Of a stretch of 64,000 nt of DNA, positions 43,608 to 51,664 are shown in pieces. This DNA is from Deltaproteobacteria bacterium (GTDB lineage Bacteria > Bdellovibrionota_B > Oligoflexia > Oligoflexales > Bog-1112): NCBI GenBank assembly GCA_016186945.1, contig JACPKR010000022.1:26480-90479 (forward strand), in the 5' to 3' direction. Within the stretch, counting starts at the first letter, position 1. Every line of letters starts with the position of its first letter. The notes beneath the pieces are model-generated. The model had not been told where the DNA came from and did not search any database. It saw nothing but the letters and a program-made list of their open reading frames with translations. The translations under genes were made by a program, and so were the position numbers.

Positions 43608-44360
43608 GTGCAGGAGGCAATTTGGCTTCTGGAAGATGCGGGCAATGAACAAGATGCGAGGTCATTGAAACAGGCGCTCTTTTCGATGATGACCCAGGCT
43701 ACCATCGCTGATGACGGGGTGATTGAGCTAGGAGGAGGTAGAACCGTCACGAAGCTGGTTTATTTTGACAGCGGCATCAAGGGAGTTTTCAAACCTGCCA
43801 TCTCGCATCCCTCAGAATGTTACAGGTGCGAAATTGCAGCGTACATCATTGATCAATTGGGTAAGTTTGCCCTAGTGCCCATGACAGTCGAGAAAAAAAT
43901 AGGGGGCAAAATCGGATCGCTTCAATATTTCGTGGAAGGCGCGCGCGATGTCAACAAAGAGCCTAACTATCAAAAAAGTTTCAATCTGAGTGCTTTTGAT
44001 TACATCATCCGTAATATGGACCGCACGGCTAAAAATGTACTGATTGCCAACGAGCGTGAGGTAGCCATTGATCATGGCAATGCTCTACGATTGGACGCCT
44101 GGGTCACTCTTCTTCGCTCAGGTGACAAGGCTAGAAATTTGTTCGGTATCAGTACATATCCGCTGCGCCAGGCGATGACTTTCCCCAGGGTTCATCCTGA
44201 GTTGTTTCGAGCGAGTCCTAGAATTGTCGAGGCATTGAGGCGGGTTGATCATGAAATGCTCGAGAAGCATCTTTCGAATTTACTGCCTGGAGTTATGATT
44301 AAAAAAGTTTCTGAGAAAATAGCGAAGCTGCTTCAGATTTTGGATTCCCAACCTCAATAG
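43608..44360 (+). CDS. kinase-fold (PI3/4-kinase or HipA-related) protein, probably 5'-interrupted
   Basis: 250 residues from GTG 43608, whose AAGGA is only 3 nt away. Kinase-type features: KGVFKP (nucleotide-binding Lys), EIAAYIIDQL helix, catalytic loop FDYIIRNMDRTAKNVLI with Asp and Asn, and metal-binding AIDHGNAL. This matches the PI3/4-kinase-like/HipA-like superfamily, and not eukaryotic-type Ser/Thr kinases. The upstream in-frame 53 codons encode a signal peptide, so the intact protein was probably exported. The target is unknown. Following it is a partial family A element and then the purine operon. Confidence 0.6.
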   Translation: MQEAIWLLEDAGNEQDARSLKQALFSMMTQATIADDGVIELGGGRTVTKLVYFDSGIKGVFKPAISHPSECYRCEIAAYIIDQLGKFALVPMTVEKKIGGKIGSLQYFVEGARDVNKEPNYQKSFNLSAFDYIIRNMDRTAKNVLIANEREVAIDHGNALRLDAWVTLLRSGDKARNLFGISTYPLRQAMTFPRVHPELFRASPRIVEALRRVDHEMLEKHLSNLLPGVMIKKVSEKIAKLLQILDSQPQ

Positions 44361-44374
44361 CAAATGTACTTGCG

Positions 44375-44446
44375 GTAATTGGGGGAGCGACGGTTCCCTC
44401 GCCCCCCCAAACCCCCCTCTCCCTTTTTGCCACAAGTACTTGCGAG
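44375..44446 (+). repeat. family A element, right half only
   Basis: gggggagcgacggttccctc then cccccccaaacccccctctc, with divergent ends (gtacttgcg). It precedes purL. Confidence 0.8.
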
Positions 44447-44452
44447 GAAAAG

Positions 44453-47400
44453 GTGTTGCTCATCTCCCACCTTTTCCCTAAACTCTTCCTCCCAAAGAAT
44501 GAGCTTTCTTCTAGCAGGTTTTCCATGCTTTCATCTTTGGGTTCAGAATCTCCTTCCCTCTTGAAATCATTTGCTTTTGCGTTTCCCAAACATTCTTCCT
44601 TTGAGCCGTTCGGTCGACGTTTGCGCAAGTCAGCCGAGCAGAGTTTAGGTATTTTGACAGGCGAGTTACTTAAATGTCCCGTTTTTGAATTTGTGAATCA
44701 TTCCTTGTCAATTGAGGAGTGCGGCTTTGTTAGAGAGGCTTTGCTTGATCCTATACTTTACGAAGTTTCCTTCACACAGATGCGGCATTCAAAGTTCCTC
44801 TCTTCAATCATGGTCTCAAAAAAGCACGGTGTGACGGACGACGAAGGTCTAACTGCCGAGAAAGTGTTCGCCGACCGTTTTTCGATTTCATCGCCACAGA
44901 TCCGTACGCATGACCTTTACCTGGTCGAAAATAGGCTGACAGAAGAGCAGTGGAGGAAACTTGCGACAACGCTTCTGGGAAATCCTCTGATTCACGACTT
45001 TTCTTTTGAAACAGCGGACGGTTTGCAGTGGGAAGCGAGAAGGGCGTTTGTCCCAACCGTTCCTCTTGGGCTGAACATTTACGCTGTGTCTCTTGATACG
45101 GATGAGGCCCTGCTGGAACTGTCTCGCACCCGACACTTTGCATTAAATCTGGAGGAGATGCGCGCCATTCGTGCATACTTCCAACGAGACGATGTGCAGC
45201 AACACAGGAAGGCGAAAGGGTTATCGCAGCCGACTGATTGCGAATGGGAAATCTTCGCACAGACCTGGTCGGAACATTGCAAGCATAAGGAATTCAACGC
45301 CGAGATTCATTTCACCGACTTAGACACGGGAGAGTCACGGACGATTGACTCACTTTTTCGGTCGAAGATTAAAAAATCTACAGACATTGTGGACCAAAGG
45401 TTCCGCGAGAAGGGCCGATCGTTTTTGGTGAAAGCCTTCAACGACAATGCGGGCATTGTCCGTCTTCCTTTTAGAGGGGAACCCAACCTTGTTTGGAAAG
45501 TTGAAACCCACAACACACCTTCGGCGCTTGATCCTTACAGTGGGGCCATCACGGGGATACTTGGAGTGAATCGAGACGCTATGGGAACGGGCGTAGGAGG
45601 GGGGCGCCTGCTCTTTAACACGAACGTTCTCTGTTTCGGCCCGCCAAGCTATGCGAGACCTCTTCAAGCGGGGCAGAAGCATCCGCGCTTTGTCGAGGAA
45701 GGTGTCGTCGCGGGAATCCGAGATGGTGGGAACAAAATGGGGGTCCCGACCGTTAACGGCTCGGTGGTCTATGATGAGCGTTACGCTGGAAAGCCTCTCG
45801 TATTTTGTGGAACGGCTGCTCTCATGCCTGCAAGGGTGGGCACACGACTGAGTTGGGAAAAACCTATACTTGCTGGTGACTGTATCGTCATGGCAGGTGG
45901 CAAAGTTGGTAAGGACGGTATCCACGGCGCCACTCTGTCCTCAACCGAAGCCCATGCGGGAACCCCTCAAACGATCGTGCAAGTTGGCAGTCCTGTGACG
46001 CAAAAGTTCCTGGCTGATTTCCTTGAAGAAGCTGTACGTCGGTCCTGGGTCAAGTGTTGTACGGACAATGGAGCGGGGGGCTTATCATCTTCCATTGGTG
46101 AACTTGCAGAGATATCGGGCGGCGCTGTCGTTCATCTTGAGACTGTCCCCCTGAAATATTCCGGCCTGGCACCGTGGGAAATTTTCCTCTCTGAATCTCA
46201 GGAACGCATGACAATTGTATGCGAAAGCAAAGACGCCGAGAATTTACGCCAACTTGCCAAAGATCGCGAGGTCGACTGTACGGTAATAGGGACGTTTACC
46301 GACACAGGCTTCCTTGATGTGCGGTTGGGAAGAGAGCAGCTAGCCTATCTGTCTCTCGACTTCCTTCACAACGGGGTCCCTCGGAAAGTTCTCGAAGCGG
46401 AAGGAAAACAAGCAATCTTGCACGAACCCGCTTTGCCCGCTTTTGAGTCTTTCAGCCCGCTTCTGCTTGCACTGCTGGGAAGTGACAATATCCGTTCACG
46501 TCGCCACATTGTGAGTCAATATGATCATGAGGTGAAAGGTAGGTCTATTGTTAAACCCCTCATGGGTTTCGACCAGAGTGCTCCCCAGGATGCGGCGGTA
46601 GTCAGACTGGACTTTGAAACGTATCATGGCCTAGCCATCTCCAACGGGATCATCCCGCGCTATGGCGATCTGGATCCTTACCATATGTCGGCAGGGTCGT
46701 TCGATGAAGCCGTCCGTCAGATCGTTTCTGTAGGAGGAAAACTTCCCGACCCCGATGATCCTACAACGTCTGTCTGGACCGTGAACGACAATTTTTGCCT
46801 TCCCAATGTGGTCTACGACCCTGAGGCCAACCCAGACGGCAAATTGAAGTTGGGCAAACTGGTGCGCATGTGTGATGCCCTCTTCGATATGGCAACGTTT
46901 TTCAATATTCCCATGACGTCGGGAAAAGACAGCATGAAAAACGATTTCGGCAGCGGGAACCAGAAAATCTCAGTTCCTCCCACTGTTCTCTATTCGATGA
47001 TTGCAAGTATAGAAGATGTCCGTCTTACGGTGACGTCTGAATGGAAGGATGCGGGCGATCTCGTTTATCTCGTCGGTCGTACGTATGACGAGTTAGGCGG
47101 CTCTGAAGTCTACAAACTGTTCAATGAGAAAGGTGCCCATGTCCCGCTCGTTCGCATGGCAGATGCGAAGCGTGTCTATCAGAAAATGAGTCGAGCAAGT
47201 TCCGCGCGACTTTTGCAATCCAGTCATGATCTCTCCGACGGAGGATTGCTTCTTGCCTTAGCGGAAGCCTCGATAGGAAGTGGAATTGGTCTCCGGTGTG
47301 AGTTACCCCAGACAGGCCTGTCACCGTTTACCTTCCTCTTTGCGGAAAGTCACTCGCGTTTTGCTGTTTCCGTAAAAAAGAGAGACAGAGACAGGTTCGT

Positions 47401-47539
47401 GTCTATTATGGGTTCCGACGCTCTTCTTTTAGGGGAACTTGAGGACGAGCCAAAATTTTGTGTCGTGCAATCGTCACAGGTTCTCGTCCATTGCACAGTC
47501 GAAGAGATGAAGCAAGCTTGGGGAGGGGAGCTATGCTAA
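44453..47539 (+). CDS. purL: phosphoribosylformylglycinamidine synthase, synthetase subunit (PurL with PurS-like N-terminus)
   Basis: Converts FGAR to FGAM with ammonia from PurQ. Up to 1028 residues from GTG 44453 (GAGGAAA upstream); ATG 44522 (after AGCAGG) is an alternative that removes 23 residues with no family match. A PurS-like domain (about 50-130, EPFGRRLRKSAEQSLGI, LLDPILYEV) precedes two PurM-like repeats. Landmarks: WEIFAQTWSEHCKHKEF, VKAFNDNAGIVRL, WKVETHNTPSALDPYSGAITGI, GVGGGRLLFN, KCCTDNGAGGLSSSIGELAE, LSESQERMT, TSGKDSMKND and LLQSSHDLSDGGLLLALAEAS. The product is the large E. coli-type PurL minus its glutaminase third, which is the separate PurQ downstream. The TAA stop lies at the start of a family A element. 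Confidence 0.93.
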   Translation: MLLISHLFPKLFLPKNELSSSRFSMLSSLGSESPSLLKSFAFAFPKHSSFEPFGRRLRKSAEQSLGILTGELLKCPVFEFVNHSLSIEECGFVREALLDPILYEVSFTQMRHSKFLSSIMVSKKHGVTDDEGLTAEKVFADRFSISSPQIRTHDLYLVENRLTEEQWRKLATTLLGNPLIHDFSFETADGLQWEARRAFVPTVPLGLNIYAVSLDTDEALLELSRTRHFALNLEEMRAIRAYFQRDDVQQHRKAKGLSQPTDCEWEIFAQTWSEHCKHKEFNAEIHFTDLDTGESRTIDSLFRSKIKKSTDIVDQRFREKGRSFLVKAFNDNAGIVRLPFRGEPNLVWKVETHNTPSALDPYSGAITGILGVNRDAMGTGVGGGRLLFNTNVLCFGPPSYARPLQAGQKHPRFVEEGVVAGIRDGGNKMGVPTVNGSVVYDERYAGKPLVFCGTAALMPARVGTRLSWEKPILAGDCIVMAGGKVGKDGIHGATLSSTEAHAGTPQTIVQVGSPVTQKFLADFLEEAVRRSWVKCCTDNGAGGLSSSIGELAEISGGAVVHLETVPLKYSGLAPWEIFLSESQERMTIVCESKDAENLRQLAKDREVDCTVIGTFTDTGFLDVRLGREQLAYLSLDFLHNGVPRKVLEAEGKQAILHEPALPAFESFSPLLLALLGSDNIRSRRHIVSQYDHEVKGRSIVKPLMGFDQSAPQDAAVVRLDFETYHGLAISNGIIPRYGDLDPYHMSAGSFDEAVRQIVSVGGKLPDPDDPTTSVWTVNDNFCLPNVVYDPEANPDGKLKLGKLVRMCDALFDMATFFNIPMTSGKDSMKNDFGSGNQKISVPPTVLYSMIASIEDVRLTVTSEWKDAGDLVYLVGRTYDELGGSEVYKLFNEKGAHVPLVRMADAKRVYQKMSRASSARLLQSSHDLSDGGLLLALAEASIGSGIGLRCELPQTGLSPFTFLFAESHSRFAVSVKKRDRDRFVSIMGSDALLLGELEDEPKFCVVQSSQVLVHCTVEEMKQAWGGELC
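47521..47530 (+). promoter_or_regulatory. ribosome binding site of purQ before the element
   Basis: gggaggggag, 2 nt before ATG 47533, giving about 5 nt from GGAGG. It sits in the last codons of purL and outside the family A element, so it is likely the original purQ initiation site. Confidence 0.6.
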
Positions 47540-48474
47540 CGCGTAAGCCGCTCGGGGCAAAAAGGGAGACGGGGTTTGCGGGGGTGAGTGAAGCGTCGCC
47601 TCCCCCAAGGGATTTCTTGGAGGAACCAGCTGCGCAGTTTCCTCCAAACCACCTCCTTGCCCCAAATGCCTTACGGGTTACCGGGTTTCCTCCAAACCAC
47701 CTCCTTGCCCCAAAGGTGCTTGTCTTGTGCGGTCTGGGTATGAACTGTGAGGAAGAAACTTATGCGGCCTACAAGTTGTGTGGTACACGCCCCCGTCTCG
47801 TTCACGTGAATGAGTGGTTTGCAGGAAAGGTGAGTCTCGATGACTTTCAACTGGTCCATTTCACGGGAGGCTTTTCCTTTGGGGACCATTTGGGGGCAGG
47901 GAAGGTTTTGGCAAATCGCATCCGCTTCAAACCCACAGCGACAGGAAAACCGCTGATCCATGAGCTGGAGGAATTTTTGGCTAGCGGAGGTTTCGTGTTC
48001 GGTGTCTGCAATGGCTTCCAAACTCTTACTGCCTTAGGACTCCTCCCTGGGATCGAAGACGGGCAAAGCGTTAGCCTGGCTCCCAATATAGACGGTAACT
48101 TTCAAGACAGGTGGGTTAGCTGCCAGATCGACCCCGAAAGCCCCCTCAGTTACCTTGGCGCTGGTGAAACTTTATCCCTCCCGATTCGTCACGGGGAAGG
48201 GCGCCTGGTTGTGAAAAATGATGCTGTTGAAACACTCATGGTCTCGAAAAAACTAATGGGGATCCGCTACCTGCACAATCCAAACGGCTCTGCGTTTAAC
48301 TGTGCAGGACTATGCAATGAAACCGGGCGCGTCGTCGGGATGATGCCGCACCCGGAAGCGTTTCTCTCACCTTTCAATCATCCTGAGTGGTCGCGCAAAG
48401 GGTCTGAAGCTCCGCGAGCCGATGGACTGTTTCTTCTCCAAAATTTAGTGAACTATGTCTCTCACAATCGTTAA
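47533..48474 (+). CDS. purQ: FGAM synthase glutaminase subunit (PurQ) with element-encoded N-terminal extension
   Basis: Supplies ammonia to PurL from glutamine. The ATG at 47533 overlaps the purL stop (ATGCTAA) and follows a strong ribosome site; the frame then runs without a stop through a family A element, giving 61 extra residues (MLTRKPLGAKRETGF..., [15 protein letters not shown], then [10 protein letters not shown]). The conserved protein begins at VLVLCGLGMNCEEETY; GTG 47716 is an alternative start but lacks a ribosome site. PurQ motifs: HFTGGFSFGDHLGAGKV, GVCNGFQTLTALG (nucleophilic Cys), HNPNGSAFNCAGLCN, MMPHPEAF (catalytic His). 313 residues in the long form, 252 in the short. Confidence 0.88.
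   Translation: MLTRKPLGAKRETGFAGVSEASPPPRDFLEEPAAQFPPNHLLAPNALRVTGFPPNHLLAPKVLVLCGLGMNCEEETYAAYKLCGTRPRLVHVNEWFAGKVSLDDFQLVHFTGGFSFGDHLGAGKVLANRIRFKPTATGKPLIHELEEFLASGGFVFGVCNGFQTLTALGLLPGIEDGQSVSLAPNIDGNFQDRWVSCQIDPESPLSYLGAGETLSLPIRHGEGRLVVKNDAVETLMVSKKLMGIRYLHNPNGSAFNCAGLCNETGRVVGMMPHPEAFLSPFNHPEWSRKGSEAPRADGLFLLQNLVNYVSHNR
47536..47715 (-). repeat. family A element, complete copy plus partial tandem copy, inside purQ
   Basis: Complete copy (47536-47681) from ctaacgcgtaagccgctcgg to gccttacgggttac, followed by a second partial core (gggtttcctccaaaccacct then ccttgccccaaag). Both parts are open in the purQ frame. Confidence 0.9.
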
Positions 48475-48483
48475 GGGGTACCC

Positions 48484-50076
48484 GTGGATATTCCGATTAA
48501 AAAAGCCCTCATCACTTGCTACGACAAGTCTCAATTGCGGAACCTTGTTTCTTGCCTGCATAAACACGGCTGCGAGATCGTCTCTACGGGAGGGACGAAA
48601 CGGGCTATTCAGGAGTGGGGCATCCCGGTCACAGATATAGCGAGCCTCACGAAACAAGCGGAGGCTTTTGGCGGGCGCGTCAAAACACTTTCGTTTTCTA
48701 TTGCAGCATCACTCTTATTTGATCGCGAAAGAGACAGGAAGGAAGCCGAGGACTTGGGGGTAGATCCCATCGACTTGCTTGTTTGCAATTTCTATCCCTT
48801 TGAGAACGCTGTTTTTGGGAAGGACGATCCTTCTTTTGTAGAATGGATTGATATTGGTGGGCCAACGATGGTGCGAGCCGCTGCCAAGAACTTCAAATAT
48901 GTGGGCGTCGTCTGCCGTCCTGATAGGTATGGAAGCCTTGTTGCTGAGTTAGAAAGAAACGGTGGAAGCTTGTCTGCTCGTACGCGAAAGTCTCTCATGG
49001 CCGAAGCTTTTCAAACTGTGGCAGACTACGATTCCCAGATTTCAACAGGCATAGATCAGTGGCGCGAGTGCCCGACCCTTCGCCTCTCCTATAAACATTC
49101 ACAAAACCTTCGATACGGGGAGAATGCTCATCAGCAAGGTGCTTTCTTCCGTGAGACTGATAGAAGTTTTCATAACATTCAGGTCTTGCAGGGCAAAGAA
49201 CTTTCCTACAACAACGTTCTCGACATACAGGCGGCTTTTGATTCCATCCGTGATTTGAAGCGCCAAGCTTGTTGTGTGATCAAGCACAATACGCCTTGTG
49301 GCATTGCGGAAGGAGATCAACAAAGGATGGTGCTCGAACGTGCCTGGGCGGGCGACTCGACGTCAGCTTTCGGTTCGATTGTCGTCTTTAACTCCGAGCT
49401 TATGCGGGAGACGGTTGATTTTTTAGGTTTTGAGGGCGGAGCAAAGAAGTTTGTTGAGATCATCCTTGCACCGAGTTTTAGCCCCCAGACCTTGGACTAC
49501 CTGAGTTCGCAGAAGAACTTGCGAGTCATCACGTATGACTCACATGCGAAACGATCACAGCACGAGTTCCGCTTCGTCGACGGAGGAGTGCTTGTGCAGG
49601 ACCGAGATGAGATGCTTTACGAACGGATGGACTGGGTTAGTGCTGGGACAGGAGATGTTTCAACAGAACTCGTGCAGTTCGGGTTGAAAGCCATCCGGCC
49701 CCTTCGTTCCAACGCCATTGCCATCGTGCGGCAACAAGGTGATCGTACCTTGCAATTGCTCGGAATGGGGTGTGGGCAGCCTAATAGGGTCGTGGCTGTT
49801 GAGCTTGCCCTACGGAAAGCTTCAGAAAATTTGCGCGCTGAATTTTCTGGCCATACACACGAACAGGATGCTTACGTGAGGTGGAACCTAGGGCAGGCAC
49901 TTCTGGTTTCTGAAGCGTTCTTCCCCTTTCCTGACAATATTGACATTTGCGCCCAGCATGGGATTAAGACTATCGTTCAGCCCGGTGGTTCCATTCGTGA
50001 TCGAGATGTGATGGCAGCATGCGATAAGCACGGGATAGCGATGATGTTCACTGGACTCAGACATTTTAGGCACTGA
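48484..50076 (+). CDS. purH: bifunctional AICAR formyltransferase/IMP cyclohydrolase
   Basis: Last two steps to IMP. 530 residues from GTG 48484 after AGGGG. N-terminal MGS/cyclohydrolase domain (about 1-190): ALITCYDKSQL, IVSTGGTKRAI, NFYPFENA, EWIDIGGPTMVRAAAKN. The canonical KTLHPKIHGG loop is replaced by KTLSFSIAASLLFD, so a conserved stretch of the cyclohydrolase site is altered. The formyltransferase part has LRYGENAHQQGAFF, CVIKHNTPCGIAEG (canonical KHANPCG), DSTSAFGSIVVFN, AFFPFPDNID and IVQPGGSIRDRDVM. A divergent but apparently full-length PurH. A family B element follows directly. Confidence 0.92.
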   Translation: MDIPIKKALITCYDKSQLRNLVSCLHKHGCEIVSTGGTKRAIQEWGIPVTDIASLTKQAEAFGGRVKTLSFSIAASLLFDRERDRKEAEDLGVDPIDLLVCNFYPFENAVFGKDDPSFVEWIDIGGPTMVRAAAKNFKYVGVVCRPDRYGSLVAELERNGGSLSARTRKSLMAEAFQTVADYDSQISTGIDQWRECPTLRLSYKHSQNLRYGENAHQQGAFFRETDRSFHNIQVLQGKELSYNNVLDIQAAFDSIRDLKRQACCVIKHNTPCGIAEGDQQRMVLERAWAGDSTSAFGSIVVFNSELMRETVDFLGFEGGAKKFVEIILAPSFSPQTLDYLSSQKNLRVITYDSHAKRSQHEFRFVDGGVLVQDRDEMLYERMDWVSAGTGDVSTELVQFGLKAIRPLRSNAIAIVRQQGDRTLQLLGMGCGQPNRVVAVELALRKASENLRAEFSGHTHEQDAYVRWNLGQALLVSEAFFPFPDNIDICAQHGIKTIVQPGGSIRDRDVMAACDKHGIAMMFTGLRHFRH

Positions 50077-50238
50077 TAGATGGAAAAAGAATTTGCGGAG
50101 AGGACCTTTTTTGAAAAAAAGTTCCCCTCCACACCTCCCCCCAAAAAACTTTAGATATTGAAGTTTTTGAAAAGGGGCTTGGGGAAAGAACTTTTTTCAA
50201 AAAGTTTTTCTCCAAATTGACTATCTTGAACACTATAG
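50073..50238 (+). repeat. family B element with C-rich/ACTTTAGA module
   Basis: 166 bp; left end eroded (tgatagatggaaaaagaatt), stem ggagaggacc...gttcccctcc, then cctccccccaaaaaacttta, a further gaacttttttcaaaaagttt piece, and the right arm ending ctatag. It separates purH from purCE; the purCE ribosome site lies just after it. Confidence 0.88.
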
Positions 50239-50251
50239 AGGGAAAACAATA

Positions 50252-51664
50252 ATGCTTTTCTATTTTGAAACACCGCAGTTGATGAAGGTGCACAGTGGCA
50301 AAGTTAGGGAAAGTTTTCGGGTCAACGATCGGTATCGGATTTTGGTCGCTACCGACCGTTTGTCTTGTTTTGACGAAGTTCTTCCCACGTCGTTTGCAGG
50401 AAAAGGCGTGGTGTTGACGCAGATGGCGGCCGAGTGGTTTGAAAGGACGAAGCATCTCGTTGCGAGTCATTTTGTGAAAACCGTAGCACCCAATGTTTGT
50501 TTGGTCAGGGAGGCGAAGCCTATTCCTGTCGAAATGATTGTGCGTCAATATTTGACGGGATCGCTTTGGCGGAAATACGAGAAGGGCGAGCGGGAGATGA
50601 GCGGTGTAAGGCTGCCGGACGGGATGGTGAAAAACCAACGATTCCCGAGGCCGATACTGACACCGACAACGAAGGAAACGTCGGACCGCCCTATTTCTCC
50701 TGAGGAGCTTGTTAAGGTAGGGTGGGTGGATCGTCAGACCTATGGCGAAATGGAAGAAGCTGCCCTGAAGGTCTTTCGGTTTGGTCAAGAATATTGTGAG
50801 AGTCGAGGACTTAGCTTAGTCGACACCAAATATGAGTTCGGTTGGATTGACGGGAAGCTTGCTCTTATTGACGAACTTCACACACCCGATTCGTCCCGCT
50901 TCTGGCCTTGGCGCGGCGAGCGATCATCCTCCGACGAGCTTCCGTACTTGGATAAGGAATTCATACGGCAGTGGCTTCTGTCGCATCCTGAGGCAGGGAA
51001 CAAGCTAGCTCCCGACGTTTGTGCAGAGGCTAAACGGCGGTATGAACTTGTTTTGTGTCAGCTCTTCGATAGGCAGGTAAGCGAAGAATCCGAGGAAGAT
51101 CTTAGCACGCGCACCTATCGTTCCCTTGTGGCCCATCGCCTTATCAAACCTGCGTATATCGCGATTGTGATGGGGTCTCGGTCTGACTTAGCATTTGCTG
51201 AGAGCATACGCGAGCGTCTGGCTCCCTACGATGTCATGGTTGATATGAGGGTAGTCTCCGCGCATAAGAATGGTGAGTGTATCGAGAAACTAGCGCAAGA
51301 GTACAACCACTCGATCGAACCTGGGTGTGTGATTGCTGTAGCAGGTCGGTCGAATGGTTTGGGGGGAGCTTTGGCTGCCAACTTGAATATTCCCGTGATC
51401 AACTGCCCTCCGTTTAAGGATGCACAAGATTTGCAGATGAACATCAATTCGTCGCTCATGATGCCGTCCCACGCCCCTGCGCTGACCGCTGTTTTTCTGG
51501 AGCAGGCAGTGTCTGCTGCCTTACGTGTGTTGAATGTACCGTCCTTGCGAAGAAGGATGATTGAGGAAATCAAGATGATGAAGCAAACTCTGAAAGATGA
51601 CGACGCCAGCGTCAGAGCTTCCTTTCGCAAGGACAGCTTTGAAATTGTGGGGGGTGCTAAATGA
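50252..51664 (+). CDS. PurC-PurE fusion: SAICAR synthetase plus class II AIR carboxylase
   Basis: 470 residues in the same domain order as animal PAICS. PurC (about 1-290): HSGKVRESFRV, LVATDRLSCFDEVLP, EMIVRQYLTGSLW, TPTTKETSD and YEFGWIDGKLALIDELHTPDSSRFW. PurE (about 300-470): IAIVMGSRSDLAFAE, VVSAHKNGECI, then AVAGRSNGLGGALAAN, PVINCPPFKDAQD and SSLMMPS. The AGRSNGLG/CPP pattern is that of class II PurE, which carboxylates AIR with CO2 directly, and not of class I (N5-CAIR mutase, AGAGGAAHLPG). This agrees with the lack of purK in the cluster. ATG 50252 follows AGAGGGAA; the stop overlaps purD (ATGA). Confidence 0.9.
   Translation: MLFYFETPQLMKVHSGKVRESFRVNDRYRILVATDRLSCFDEVLPTSFAGKGVVLTQMAAEWFERTKHLVASHFVKTVAPNVCLVREAKPIPVEMIVRQYLTGSLWRKYEKGEREMSGVRLPDGMVKNQRFPRPILTPTTKETSDRPISPEELVKVGWVDRQTYGEMEEAALKVFRFGQEYCESRGLSLVDTKYEFGWIDGKLALIDELHTPDSSRFWPWRGERSSSDELPYLDKEFIRQWLLSHPEAGNKLAPDVCAEAKRRYELVLCQLFDRQVSEESEEDLSTRTYRSLVAHRLIKPAYIAIVMGSRSDLAFAESIRERLAPYDVMVDMRVVSAHKNGECIEKLAQEYNHSIEPGCVIAVAGRSNGLGGALAANLNIPVINCPPFKDAQDLQMNINSSLMMPSHAPALTAVFLEQAVSAALRVLNVPSLRRRMIEEIKMMKQTLKDDDASVRASFRKDSFEIVGGAK

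Noticed and set aside
44375-47715. Possible CRISPR or tandem array from the repeated A elements
   Set aside because: Copies are dispersed and irregularly spaced with TIRs; there are no regular spacers and no cas genes.
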